Below, piece after piece: positions 32,553 to 41,206 of a stretch of 64,000 bases of DNA; positions within the stretch are counted from its first letter, which is position 1, and the number at the start of each line of letters is the position of its first letter. Below the pieces are notes generated by a model. It made no database searches and was not told the DNA's origin. It was given only the letters and a program-made list of their open reading frames with translations. Source of the DNA: Candidatus Nanohaloarchaea archaeon (GTDB taxonomy: Archaea > Nanohalarchaeota > Nanosalinia > Nanosalinales > Nanosalinaceae). Both the position numbers and the translations under genes were made by a program. The stretch covers positions 143,460-207,459 of the forward strand of contig JACOQA010000003.1 of NCBI GenBank assembly GCA_014297435.1, in the 5' to 3' direction.

Positions 32553-32903
32553 ATGGATGCTAAAGCAGATCCAACCAACCCGGTACTAGTCGAAACAATC
32601 GAGCTTCTCAAGGAGCAGGACGCACCTGTATACAGAGAAGCCGCAGAAAATCTTGGAAAAGTTAATAGAAGACGTCCGGAAGTCAACATTTCGGACATCG
32701 AAAGAAATACTGAGGAAGGCGACACCGTGATCGTTCCCGGAAAAGTCCTGGGAACAGGATACCTTTCGAAAGGTGTTAAGGTCGCAGCCTTCAAAGCCTC
32801 ATCCAGCGCAAAAGAAAAGATCAGTGAGGAAGGCGAGTTCAAGTTTATCGAGGATCTTGTAGAAGAAAATCCTAAAGGAGAAGAGGTGAAGATTCTAAAA
32901 TGA
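32553..32903 (+). CDS. rpl18e: Large ribosomal subunit protein eL18
   Basis: 116 residues, normal archaeal size. PTNPVLVETIELLKEQDAPV at the start, RRRPEVNISDIERNTEEGD, then VIVPGKVLGTGYLSKGVKVA and FKASSSAKEKI. First gene of the second half of the S13 operon; overlaps uL13 by ATGA. Confidence 0.93.
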   Translation: MDAKADPTNPVLVETIELLKEQDAPVYREAAENLGKVNRRRPEVNISDIERNTEEGDTVIVPGKVLGTGYLSKGVKVAAFKASSSAKEKISEEGEFKFIEDLVEENPKGEEVKILK

Positions 32904-33313
32904 CTGTAGTAGTAAACGCAGAAAACAAAGTTCTAGGAAGACTTGCATCAAATATCGCCAGAAAGATCAACGACGGAGAAGAAGTAAGAGTTGTTAACTC
33001 CGAGAAAGCAGTTATCTCCGGCGACGAAAAAGAAGTCAAGGAAGAGTACAAGACAAAATACGACAGAGGTGCAAGAGACTTCGGACCATACTACCCAAAA
33101 AGACCTGACAAGATCCTGAAGAGAACAGTAAAAGGAATGGTCGCAGACGGCGACGAAGACCACGTCAGAACCTACCTTGGAGTTCCTGAAGAGCTTGAAG
33201 ACTTCAAGGAAGTTGATGTCAAGGAAGGAGACGACCTTAAGAACAGGAACTATGTAAAACTTGGCGAGGTATCCAAGTTTATCGGATGGACTCCCTCGGG
33301 TGATCTAGAATAA
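32900..33313 (+). CDS. rpl13: Large ribosomal subunit protein uL13
   Basis: 137 residues. VVNAENKVLGRLASNIARKI at the N-terminus, GPYYPKRPDKILKRTVKGMV in the centre, and YLGVPEEL. Binds 23S rRNA domains II and VI. One-base TAATG overlap with uS9. Confidence 0.94.
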   Translation: MTVVVNAENKVLGRLASNIARKINDGEEVRVVNSEKAVISGDEKEVKEEYKTKYDRGARDFGPYYPKRPDKILKRTVKGMVADGDEDHVRTYLGVPEELEDFKEVDVKEGDDLKNRNYVKLGEVSKFIGWTPSGDLE

Positions 33314-33711
33314 TGACACACGCAAACGGAAAAAGAAAGACAGCAAAGGCAAGAGCTTCAGTTACTGAAGGAGAAGGAACCCTGAGGATCAACTCCCAGC
33401 CACTCAAAACATACAGAGAAATGTTCAGACAGAGAGTCAAAGAACCTCTCGTAATCGCAGGCGAAGATGTCTACTCCGACCTAGACATCGATGTAAACGT
33501 TGAAGGCGGAGGAATCCAGGCACAGGCAGAAGCCACAAGAATGGCAGTCGCCCGCGCACTTGTAGACCACACAGGAGACGACGATCTCGAGAGAGACTTC
33601 AGGGACTATGACAGGAACATGATAGTCGAAGATCCAAGAAGAACCGAGACACGCAAACCTTCGCAGTCCTCAAAGGGAGCGAGACACAAACAGCAGAAGT
33701 CGTACCGTTAG
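33313..33711 (+). CDS. rps9: Small ribosomal subunit protein uS9
   Basis: 132 residues. HANGKRKTAKARASVTEGEG, VEGGGIQAQAEATRMAVARA and the conserved basic C-terminal tail KGARHKQQKSYR, whose last Arg reaches the P-site tRNA. Directly follows uL13; Rpo10 follows after 12 bases. Confidence 0.95.
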   Translation: MTHANGKRKTAKARASVTEGEGTLRINSQPLKTYREMFRQRVKEPLVIAGEDVYSDLDIDVNVEGGGIQAQAEATRMAVARALVDHTGDDDLERDFRDYDRNMIVEDPRRTETRKPSQSSKGARHKQQKSYR

Positions 33712-33723
33712 AGGTATCCAAGA

Positions 33724-33921
33724 ATGCAAATACCAGTACGCTGCATGTCATGCGGCAAGGTAATCTCCGACAAATGGGAAGAGTTTAACGAGAGAGTCGA
33801 TGACGGAGAGGACAAGAAGGAAGTCCTTGACGACCTCGGACTAGAGAAGTACTGTTGTAGAACAGTCTTCCTTACCCACGTTGACACAGTAGAAGAAGTC
33901 GGAGAGCACAAGATCGTTTAA
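33724..33921 (+). CDS. rpo10: DNA-directed RNA polymerase subunit Rpo10 (N)
   Basis: 65 residues. Zinc-bundle motif PVRCMSCGKVISDKW with the CxxC pair and the second pair as adjacent cysteines in LEKYCCRTVFLTHVD. It supports the Rpo3/Rpo11 platform. Last gene of the operon; a terminator hairpin overlaps its end. Confidence 0.95.
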   Translation: MQIPVRCMSCGKVISDKWEEFNERVDDGEDKKEVLDDLGLEKYCCRTVFLTHVDTVEEVGEHKIV

Positions 33922-33935
33922 AGCGATCTTTTTTT
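33911..33935 (+). terminator. Terminator of the eL18-rpo10 operon
   Basis: AGATCG-TTTAAAG-CGATCT hairpin followed by seven T. The left arm lies in the last codons of rpo10 and the loop includes its stop codon. Confidence 0.6.
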
Positions 33936-33961
33936 CTCCCCTATTTTCCTAACAAGGATTT

Positions 33962-34348
33962 TTACTTTCTTCCAAGCTTCCTGAGCGCAGGAAGAACCAT
34001 CTCTAGATTAGGAGCTAGGTCTAATTCATCGAGTTCAGAGCCGTTGAACCATTCAAGTTTTCCAAATTTTTCTTCCTTCAGTTCAGGTTCTTCGCTGGTT
34101 TCGGCGAGGTAGCAGTGCCAGAGGAACAAAGTTCCATCATGTTCGAACTCTCCCGTGTAGAACGGCTTCCGTAGCTCCAATTCAACACCGATTTCTTCCC
34201 GTGCCTCTCTCACAGCTGCTTCGGTCGGGCTCTCCTCGCCCTCAACTTTTCCTCCGGGAACCTCCCAGTATCCTTCGTCTTCTCTATACAGAAGCAATAT
34301 CTTTTCGTTCTCTATGATTAAACTCCCAGCCAACTCAGTGTACTCCAT
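33962..34348 (-). CDS. Nudix hydrolase
   Basis: 128 residues. Complete Nudix box starting at G33 (GKVEGEESPTEAAVREAREE then IGVEL), preceded by YREDEGYWEVPGG. MutT-like proteins hydrolyse nucleoside diphosphates linked to X; substrate not determinable. Its ATG overlaps the stop of the ZIP transporter gene, so the two are one transcript. Confidence 0.92.
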   Translation of the reverse strand: MEYTELAGSLIIENEKILLLYREDEGYWEVPGGKVEGEESPTEAAVREAREEIGVELELRKPFYTGEFEHDGTLFLWHCYLAETSEEPELKEEKFGKLEWFNGSELDELDLAPNLEMVLPALRKLGRK

Positions 34349-35145
34349 TAGAAGAGAACTAGTGGAAGCATGGATAAGAAGCCTACGACCAGACCTGTAG
34401 CCATCTCCTTTTTACCGCCGCCTTCAAGGTCTTCGCCCTCCTCAAGTCCTTCAGGTATCAAATGGTGTACAACAAGTACAGACATGGCGCCTGCTGCAAA
34501 ACCGAAGCCGTACGGAAGGAAAGCTCTTGCTAAAGTAACGAAGTAGTATGCGATCACGGCACCTATAGGCTGCGGAAGCGATGAGAATACAGCCCACCAG
34601 ACCATACTGTACTTCGAAAGACCTAATCGTTTGATAGGTATCGAAATAGCAAGACCCTCCGGAATGTTGTGTATAGAAATAGCTATAGTCATGAAGACTG
34701 CCAAAACCGGTACTGTAAAACCAAGGAAATCGATTCCTGCAGCCAAATTAAGATCTGCGAACGAGACGCCAATAGCCACGCCCTCGGGAAAGCTGTGAAC
34801 CGTTAAAATACCTAGAATTAGTACAAGTTTCGTAAAATCTGCTTTCGGAAGCTCTTCGGGTTCATAATTAAACCTGTGGATAACCTTGTCCGCTATAAAA
34901 ACAAGTACCCCGCCCAGAAAACCACCAGTTAAAACCTGAAATATAGTTCCCTCAGCCAGACCTTCTAATACCAGACCGAACACAGATGCGGAGATCATTA
35001 TTCCCGAGGCTAGACCCCATAGTCCGACCGTCCACCTATCTGAAACTTCATCCTTGAAGAAGTATGGCAAAGCTCCTAAACCGGTCGCTAAAGCAGTTAT
35101 AAGTCCTGAGATAAAGACCAGCGTGAACTCTGCAAGCGTGGTCAT
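34348..35145 (-). CDS. ZIP-family metal transporter (GufA-like)
   Basis: 265 residues, about eight membrane segments. Metal-site motifs HSFPEGVAIGVSFADLN (TM4) and HNIPEGLAISIP (TM5), plus VVHHLIPEGLEEG in a later helix. ZIP proteins import Zn2+, Fe2+ or Mn2+. Starts with ATG and is followed by the overlapping Nudix gene. Divergent from the giant coiled-coil gene. Confidence 0.92.
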   Translation of the reverse strand: MTTLAEFTLVFISGLITALATGLGALPYFFKDEVSDRWTVGLWGLASGIMISASVFGLVLEGLAEGTIFQVLTGGFLGGVLVFIADKVIHRFNYEPEELPKADFTKLVLILGILTVHSFPEGVAIGVSFADLNLAAGIDFLGFTVPVLAVFMTIAISIHNIPEGLAISIPIKRLGLSKYSMVWWAVFSSLPQPIGAVIAYYFVTLARAFLPYGFGFAAGAMSVLVVHHLIPEGLEEGEDLEGGGKKEMATGLVVGFLSMLPLVLF

Positions 35146-35233
35146 AAACCAAAGTGTTTACTCCATGGTTAAGAGTGCTATGTTTCTGCGGGAACCATTT
35201 TAAGCCAGCCGAGCAAAAAACTTTCTACGGAAG

Positions 35234-38200
35234 ATGAGCCTGAAGCAGATAATCTCCGACCTCCGTTCAAGAGACGAAAAGTTCGAGAAAGAAATCGAGG
35301 AAGTCCAAAGCCAAGAGGAAGAGGAGATAGTTTCAGAAATTGACGAGGACATGAAGAGAATCGTCGAGCAGAAGAAATCAGAGTGGGAAGATGCATTTGA
35401 AAACTACAGAGAGGAAGACCGGGAAACTTTCATACAGGCTGTAGAACACATCAAAAACAACTTTATACAAGAACTGAGGAAGGACGTAAGACAGGTAACC
35501 GAGGAACACCATAAGGAAATAAGACAGAAACTTCTAGAGGAGCTGGATGAGTTCGAGGAGAACCAGAAAGAACTTAGCGAAGAGATCGAGCTAGAAGTCG
35601 AACACCAGAAACAAAGAATCGACAAGAGACTAGATGATAAGACGGAGGAGCTGGAGAAGCAGCTTGATCAGAAAATAGAAGAGTTAAACCAGGAAAGAGA
35701 AGATTTGGAGAAAAGCGTCGAGTCCAAATCTCAAGAAGTAGATGAAAAACTTGCAGAAGTAGATTCTAAACTTAAAGAAGCTAATGAAAGGATCGAATCA
35801 GGTCTCGAGTCTGAGAAGGAAGAGATAGAGCAACGGTTCGAACAACAGAACTCTGAACTTCAGAGAAGACAAAAGGAAGCTAAGAAAGAACTTGAGTCGA
35901 AGACTGAAGAGCTTGAAAATGAGATAAACGAAAAAGCAGAACAAGTTGAAAAAGAGTCGAGAGATCTACGTTCTAACTTTGGAGAGTTCAAACAGGACGT
36001 CAAGAGCAATATAGACGAACAAGAAGAGAAGATCGAAACAAGATTCAAACAGCAAAGAGAGAAGATCAAGAAGAAAGAAGAGGAACTGGATTCCAGATTC
36101 GAAGAGAGCCAGAAAAAGGTTGAGAAAACGCTAGAGGAAAAGGAAGAAGATTTAGAAGATAATCTAGAGAAGAAAAGCAGCAGTATAGATGAAAAAATCG
36201 ACCGGATAGAGTCCCAAATAGATGACCACGAGGAAAATGTTAGTTCACGTCTAGACCGGAGGGAGAAAGCCTTCGAAGAGAAGCAGAAACAACTTGAGAA
36301 AAAACTGGAGAAGAAAGAGGAAGAGTTGAATAGCCATCTAGAGGAGAAAAGTAACGAGCTAAACGAAGAAATAGATCAGATACGCTCCAAAGTCAAGAAA
36401 CACGAGGAAAATGTTGATTCCCGTTTCGAACAGAAGAAAAAAGAGTTGGAGGAGCGAGGAGATAAGTTAGAGAAGAAGGTCGAGGAAAACCACGACAACC
36501 TTGTCTCCAGGATCGAAACCAAGGAGAACGAAATAGATTCTGAACTTAAAGACCATCGACAAGAAGTGGATTCAAGGCTGGAAAACGAGTTTGAGAAGCT
36601 TGAAGACAAGATGGAACATGATAGTAAGCAACTAAGTGAAAAGTTCAAAGAAAAGTCAAAGCAGCTCGATCAGAGACTCGAGGACAAACTTGATACCGCT
36701 GTTTTCAAGAAGGAGAAACAAGAATTGTCGAAACAGATTTCAGAAATTGGAGAGGAACAGGAGAGAAACACTAGTCAGCTTCAGGACATAAACCAGGAAA
36801 TGGATAGTCTTAACGATAAACTAGATGATACAAAGGACGAATTCAATAATAGGATCGAATTTGAGAAAGAGTCACGTCAGGAAACCGTAGAAGAGCTTAA
36901 CCAGAAAATTGAAACGAAAGCGGACTCCAAAAAACTTGAGGAACGTGCACGTGAACTGGAGGACTCACTAGAGGAAACCTCTGAAGACCTAAGTAAAACA
37001 GAGGAAGAGTTTAACGGAAGACTTGAACAAAAGATAAGCGCAGAGGAGCTCGAAAATAGCATCAAATCAGCTAAAGAAGCTCTCTCAAACAGAATAGAGA
37101 AAAAAGCTGATAGCGAGGAAATCGAAGACAGTATAGAGGATCTTAGAAAAGAACTCAATGAATCAGAAGAGAAGATTGAAAACCATATAGAGACCAATAA
37201 AGAAAGATTAAGTTCGAAGGTAGAAGAGAAAGAACTTGACCAGAAAACGAAAGATTTGGAGGAAGAAATAGAGAAAATTGAGGAAAATGTCGAAAATTCA
37301 ATAGAGGACCAAGAAGAAAACATCGAGAGCTTTAGGTCTGATATTGAGGAAAGGATAGACGAAAAGCTGGAGGATTCGAAGGAGAAAAGAGAAGATATAA
37401 CAAAAAGGCTAAAACAGAAAGCAGAATCCTCAGAGATAGATAGCCTGAAAAAGGACATAGAGGATAGACCGAAGAACGAAAAGGTAGAAGAAAAGTTCGA
37501 AGAAGTTCTTGAAAACATAGCAGAGTATGAGAAGAAAGTTGAGGGAAATCAGGAGAACATAGATGATCTAAGTAAAGAATTAGAAAATAGAGTGGGCTCC
37601 GCAGCAGACAGAGAGGACCTGGAAGAACTCGAACAGAAACTAGAGGACTCTATAAGTGAAAAACCAGGAGAGGAAGAAATAAATGATCTAGAAAAGAAGA
37701 TTGAAAGCAAACCCGGTTTTGAAACCTTAGAGGAGGCTCTAAGGGAACGAATTGATTCAAAGGCTGACATTCAGAAGGTTGAAGATCTTGAGAAAAGACT
37801 TGAGGAAACAGCTGACGCAAGAATCGAGGACGAAATTGAAGAACTTGAAGAAAAAATCAGCGATGCTAAAGAAGTGGAGGAGGAACTTCAAACCGTGAAG
37901 AAGCGTCTTGAACAAATTGAAGAAAGCGATAACGCTACCGAATCAGATATTGAAAAAGTGAAACAGAGTCTCGAGAAAAAGATTCTAGAACCTAATGAAG
38001 TTAAGAGGATTGCTTCGAACACGCAGGAAGTTGAAAAGCTTGAGAAACGTATCAAGAATCTTGAAAACCAGGATCGCTCCGATCTAGAGAGAAGAGTCGA
38101 AAAGCTCGAGAAACAACTGGAACAGACCTCTAGCTCAACTGGGACAAGATCAAGACAGGAGAAAAAGGATTTCTTCGAGCCTTCAGATTTGGACAAGGGA

Positions 38201-38392
38201 ATGACAGGAAACAGGATGAAGGTAAAAGGAAAGTTGAACTTCCATGAGGAGACTTCGGGAACTTTCCTTTACTCTTTGAGAGGTTCTGATGACTGGGTTG
38301 TAGTGCGTTCAAGTCAGAAGTTAGAGGAAGGTTCTACAACACTTCAAGGAGAGCTGAAGATACATCACGGCGATCTCTACCTAGAGGTCTAG
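35234..38392 (+). CDS. Giant coiled-coil protein with SEWED N-terminal and OB-like C-terminal domains (long paralog)
   Basis: 1052 residues. N-terminal domain about 1-105 with VEQKKSEWEDAFENYREEDR; a nearly uninterrupted charged coiled coil from about 110 to 975 rich in Glu, Lys, Gln and Ser and nearly free of aromatic residues and of Pro/Gly breaks; a Ser/Thr linker (QTSSSTGTRSRQEKK); then a C-terminal domain of about 65 residues, DLDKGMTGNRMKVKGKLNF with DDWVVVRSSQKLEEGSTTLQG and GDLYLEV. The two end domains match those of the 316-residue protein at 31529, whose coil is far shorter. No Walker motifs (so not SMC/Rad50), no signal peptide or membrane segment. At 0.15 nm per residue an extended coil would be about 130 nm. 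Probably a cytoplasmic filament, scaffold or tether. Confidence 0.8.
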   Translation: MSLKQIISDLRSRDEKFEKEIEEVQSQEEEEIVSEIDEDMKRIVEQKKSEWEDAFENYREEDRETFIQAVEHIKNNFIQELRKDVRQVTEEHHKEIRQKLLEELDEFEENQKELSEEIELEVEHQKQRIDKRLDDKTEELEKQLDQKIEELNQEREDLEKSVESKSQEVDEKLAEVDSKLKEANERIESGLESEKEEIEQRFEQQNSELQRRQKEAKKELESKTEELENEINEKAEQVEKESRDLRSNFGEFKQDVKSNIDEQEEKIETRFKQQREKIKKKEEELDSRFEESQKKVEKTLEEKEEDLEDNLEKKSSSIDEKIDRIESQIDDHEENVSSRLDRREKAFEEKQKQLEKKLEKKEEELNSHLEEKSNELNEEIDQIRSKVKKHEENVDSRFEQKKKELEERGDKLEKKVEENHDNLVSRIETKENEIDSELKDHRQEVDSRLENEFEKLEDKMEHDSKQLSEKFKEKSKQLDQRLEDKLDTAVFKKEKQELSKQISEIGEEQERNTSQLQDINQEMDSLNDKLDDTKDEFNNRIEFEKESRQETVEELNQKIETKADSKKLEERARELEDSLEETSEDLSKTEEEFNGRLEQKISAEELENSIKSAKEALSNRIEKKADSEEIEDSIEDLRKELNESEEKIENHIETNKERLSSKVEEKELDQKTKDLEEEIEKIEENVENSIEDQEENIESFRSDIEERIDEKLEDSKEKREDITKRLKQKAESSEIDSLKKDIEDRPKNEKVEEKFEEVLENIAEYEKKVEGNQENIDDLSKELENRVGSAADREDLEELEQKLEDSISEKPGEEEINDLEKKIESKPGFETLEEALRERIDSKADIQKVEDLEKRLEETADARIEDEIEELEEKISDAKEVEEELQTVKKRLEQIEESDNATESDIEKVKQSLEKKILEPNEVKRIASNTQEVEKLEKRIKNLENQDRSDLERRVEKLEKQLEQTSSSTGTRSRQEKKDFFEPSDLDKGMTGNRMKVKGKLNFHEETSGTFLYSLRGSDDWVVVRSSQKLEEGSTTLQGELKIHHGDLYLEV

Positions 38393-38790
38393 ATTTCTGA
38401 CCTGATCTCTTCTGCTAATTTCTCTCCACTCTTTAGTTCAGTTCTATCATACTCAATTTCAATCTCTTCGCCAGTGTATCTTGGAGTTATATGGAAGTGC
38501 ATATGCATGACTTCCTGTCCAGCAACCTCCCCATTATTTTGCTCGACGTTTACACCTTCCGCGTTGAATGCATCTTTTACAGCGGTCGAAACTTTCACTA
38601 TACCGTTCCACATGTAGTCCATGTCGTGGGCTTCATGTATGGTTTCAACGTGTTTCTTTGGTACAACCAATGCATGACCTTTTGAAACCGGTTCTGCGTC
38701 AAGGAATGCGATTAGGTCGTCTGTCTCGTAAATCTTGTGCGAAGGTAGGTCTCCTTCGATTATTTTACAGAAAACACAGTCATCATTCAT
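38389..38790 (-). CDS. HIT-family hydrolase (HINT-like)
   Basis: 133 residues. Opening CVFCKIIEGDLPSHKIYETD, then LVVPKKHVETIHEAHD and the HIT triad HMHFH (residues 96-100). CxxC near the N-terminus may bind zinc. HINT enzymes hydrolyse adenosine phosphoramidates. Converges with the coiled-coil gene, overlapping by 4 bases. Confidence 0.92.
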   Translation of the reverse strand: MNDDCVFCKIIEGDLPSHKIYETDDLIAFLDAEPVSKGHALVVPKKHVETIHEAHDMDYMWNGIVKVSTAVKDAFNAEGVNVEQNNGEVAGQEVMHMHFHITPRYTGEEIEIEYDRTELKSGEKLAEEIRSEI

Positions 38791-38879
38791 GTAAAAACTG
38801 TTTATCTTCCAACTCTAAATAGTTGAATTCCAGAGCTTGACCACGTTTAAAAGTGTTGTACCCCCCTGTAAAGTTATAG

Positions 38880-38954
38880 GCGGCCGTGGTGTAGTCTGGC
38901 CAATCATTTCGGCCTTTCGAGCCGATGACCCGGGTTCAAATCCCGGCGGCCGCA
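38880..38954 (+). tRNA. tRNA-Glu (UUC)
   Basis: Acceptor GCGGCCG/CGGCCGC with A73. Anticodon stem TCGGC/GCCGA, loop CTTTCGA, anticodon TTC. T-arm CCGGGTTCAAATCCCGG. No intron or CCA. TATA-like GTTTAAAAG about 30 bases upstream. Confidence 0.95.
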
Positions 38955-38989
38955 TATCCTTTATCGTTTCTATAAAATCTAAGTAAAAT

Positions 38990-39472
38990 ATGGTCGAACC
39001 TCTTTCAGTAGCACTCGGAGCAGTTATCAAGGAAGGAAAAGTTCTTCTTGTCAAAAGAGAATCTAACAACTTCAAGAACCTTTACGGTTTTCCAGGCGGC
39101 AAAATAGAGGGCGAGGAGCATATCCGCGATGCGTTAAAAAGAGAAATTGAAGAGGAAACAGGCTTTGAAACAAGTCTTAAACGTCACTTAGGGACCGTGT
39201 CGGAAAAGATAGAGAATCCTGAAAGCCATTCTCCAGTATTATTACATTTCTTCGAGATGAAAATTGAAAGAAAAAGTTCTGAATCGGAAATGGAGACAAG
39301 TTGGTTTGAACTTGAAACAATATCACAAAATGAGAACTCTATTATCCCCAGCGGCTCTCAGATGATACAGGAAATTGTTAAGAATGGAAAAAGAGGCTAT
39401 TTCGAGAGCAACATAGTTAAGAAAAGCAAAAAAGCTTATTTAGATAGATTCGACAAAATAGGAAAGAATTAG
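38990..39472 (+). CDS. Nudix hydrolase
   Basis: 160 residues. Nudix box GGKIEGEEHIRDALKREIEE then ETGFE at about 36-60, preceded by VKRESNNFKNLYGFP. The opening SVALGAVIKEGKVLLVKRES is the usual first strands. C-terminal tail (about 125-160) is basic and unrecognised. Converges with the next gene, overlapping it by 4 bases. Substrate unknown. Confidence 0.9.
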   Translation: MVEPLSVALGAVIKEGKVLLVKRESNNFKNLYGFPGGKIEGEEHIRDALKREIEEETGFETSLKRHLGTVSEKIENPESHSPVLLHFFEMKIERKSSESEMETSWFELETISQNENSIIPSGSQMIQEIVKNGKRGYFESNIVKKSKKAYLDRFDKIGKN

Positions 39473-40071
39473 TGGATGTCGTGACCTCTTTCCCGGTCAC
39501 GCTGCCTAAGTGCCTCGTCCACTGATTTATCTTCGTGCTCTTCCGCCGAGTCAATTATGTCGCGTACTCTTTCGTTTCCAGAGTATTCGGGTCTTAGGTC
39601 GCCTCTAAACAGGTCTTCGAGGTCGTCCCATTTCTCCTTGTGGATCATCTCCTGTACATCCTCTCTTTTCAGCATGTCTACAACCTCTTCCCGATCCATC
39701 TCTTCTAGGTCCTGAACGATTCCTTGGTCCTCCATAAGGTTCTGTTTCCTTTTTACAGCGATCAGTCCGTTTACTACTCTGAGTGCGTCCATCATCTGGG
39801 CGTGTTCGTTGTGGTAGATCGCCATCTCGTCTTCAATAGATGCAATCTCTTCGGCCAGTTCTTCTTCAAGAAGATCGTCGTCCGTCCCTCTTAATCTTTC
39901 GAATTTTCTTCTTCTTTTCTCAGCCAGACCTTCATGCTTGTCTCTTTTTAGTTCCATGTCGGCACGGATCTCTGATTTTTCTTCCATAAGTTCGTCGAGA
40001 TCCATGTGCTCGATTTTTACAGCATCATCCTGCGTAAATCTGTCGATTATACCGCTTAATACAGCTACCAT
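39469..40071 (-). CDS. Hypothetical coiled-coil protein
   Basis: 200 residues, wholly helical: long charged helices at about 20-70 (DLDELMEEKSEIRADMELKR) and 75-125 (IYHNEHAQMMDALRVVNGLI), then MDREEVVDMLKREDVQEMIH. The shape is loosely like ESCRT-III/Snf7 proteins, but no family motif can be matched and I do not claim it. No signal or membrane segment. ATG at 40071 follows a TATA-like ATATT-rich stretch. Confidence 0.6.
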   Translation of the reverse strand: MVAVLSGIIDRFTQDDAVKIEHMDLDELMEEKSEIRADMELKRDKHEGLAEKRRRKFERLRGTDDDLLEEELAEEIASIEDEMAIYHNEHAQMMDALRVVNGLIAVKRKQNLMEDQGIVQDLEEMDREEVVDMLKREDVQEMIHKEKWDDLEDLFRGDLRPEYSGNERVRDIIDSAEEHEDKSVDEALRQRDRERGHDIH

Positions 40072-40103
40072 ATACCAATATTGAATATTTTGAACTAAAT
40101 AGG

Positions 40104-40415
40104 TTAACTATAGTTCTGCCTGAAAGCATTCCAGCGATACCTGAGGGTCTTGAAACATTCCTTCGCGGGATCACCCTGCTCAAAGAACATCCTCTTCCAA
40201 CCACTCTCCGTCTCAACCTTTATGTTGGGAAACATGGACTCAGGCTGGAATTCCAACGATTCAATCTTCGAGAAATGTAGTTTGTCCACAAGTTCATCAG
40301 AATCGAAGTTCTCTTCTATACGTTCCCAGTCCTGATTCTGATTCCTGTCTCTTTCGACATGTTCGGTCGAGACTGCTACCTCTCCAAGCTCGGAGTCGAA
40401 CTCATCATGCTCCAT
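40104..40415 (-). CDS. Hypothetical protein, 103 residues
   Basis: From ATG 40415 (a TTG ten codons upstream is possible). The second half, KIESLEFQPESMFPNIKVET followed by SGWKRMFFEQGDPAKECFKT and LRYRWNAFRQ, has the strand-strand-helix ending of PH-like domains (bPH/GRAM-like), which often sense or bind membranes or proteins. This is a pattern guess. Faces away from neighbours' functions. Confidence 0.5.
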   Translation of the reverse strand: MEHDEFDSELGEVAVSTEHVERDRNQNQDWERIEENFDSDELVDKLHFSKIESLEFQPESMFPNIKVETESGWKRMFFEQGDPAKECFKTLRYRWNAFRQNYS

Positions 40416-40456
40416 AACAGTATTTTTGAAACAATTACTTTTCAACTGTACGCCAA

Positions 40457-41155
40457 TTATTCTCCTTCGTAACTCCCTTCCTGTCTACGGAAAGGTTCCT
40501 CGTCCATCTCCTCTCTTACATGTGCAACTATTCCAGGAGTTCTCGCGATAATAAAGATTCCTTTTCCAAGCCTCCAATCCCAGCCGATCTCAGACATGAC
40601 AGCGGCTATAGCGCCGTCCACATTCAGAACCAGGTCGACCTTTTTGTCTGCAAGCTCTTGCTTCAATTCCAGCATATTCTCAATACTTTCGCCGTCAAAA
40701 CCGTTTTCACGTGCTTTCTCCAGTATTTTCTGGGCTCTCGGATCTTCTTCCTCGTAGACCTTGTGTCCTAAGCCAGGAACTCTTTCACCCTCTTCAAGCT
40801 TTTCCTCAACTATTTTTTCCGCAGACTTCGAAGACTGAACCAGTTTCATCGCCTCCTCGATCGCCCCGCCATGAGAGTCGCCTAAAGCAAGTATTCCGGC
40901 AGCTACCGAAGCATTCATCGAGTTCCCGCCGCTCTGAACCGTTCTAGCTGAAACAGTTGAAGGATTTCCAACACCATGGTCGATTGAGCTTGAAAGGACT
41001 GTATTGAATACTTCAGATTCCTCATCTGTAGGCCTCTCACCTTTCAGTATCAGGTAAATTGCATCGGAGAAACCCATCTCCATGACCTCCTCGAGTTTCT
41101 TTCCTCTTACTACAGCTTCTTCTCCCGACGATGAGATTTCTGTCTCCCAGTCCAT
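40457..41155 (-). CDS. Citryl-CoA lyase (citrate-synthase-like part of ATP-citrate lyase)
   Basis: 232 residues, much shorter than citrate synthase (about 370-430) and equal to the C-terminal citryl-CoA lyase domain of ATP-citrate lyase. Motifs: SIDHGVGNPSTVSARTVQSG, ALGDSHGGAIEEAM, the active-site His in VPGLGHKVYEEEDPRAQ, and VDLVLNVDGAIAAVMSEIG with the catalytic Asp. It cleaves citryl-CoA to acetyl-CoA and oxaloacetate. Its partners lie 0.6 kb away on the same strand (41777 and 43289), separated by a convergent lipoprotein gene. Promoter is divergent with that gene. Confidence 0.85.
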   Translation of the reverse strand: MDWETEISSSGEEAVVRGKKLEEVMEMGFSDAIYLILKGERPTDEESEVFNTVLSSSIDHGVGNPSTVSARTVQSGGNSMNASVAAGILALGDSHGGAIEEAMKLVQSSKSAEKIVEEKLEEGERVPGLGHKVYEEEDPRAQKILEKARENGFDGESIENMLELKQELADKKVDLVLNVDGAIAAVMSEIGWDWRLGKGIFIIARTPGIVAHVREEMDEEPFRRQEGSYEGE

Positions 41156-41206
41156 ACATAGTATTCAAAGCCATCAAAATAAATGAGTAGGGACGAAAAC
41201 ACGCTC

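Noticed and set aside
35234-38392. SMC/Rad50-type ATPase
   Set aside because: No Walker A or B motif and no hinge; end domains are unlike ABC heads.
39469-40071. ESCRT-III/CdvB-like protein
   Set aside because: Only the overall helical, charged shape fits; no MIM or Snf7 signature can be matched by eye.
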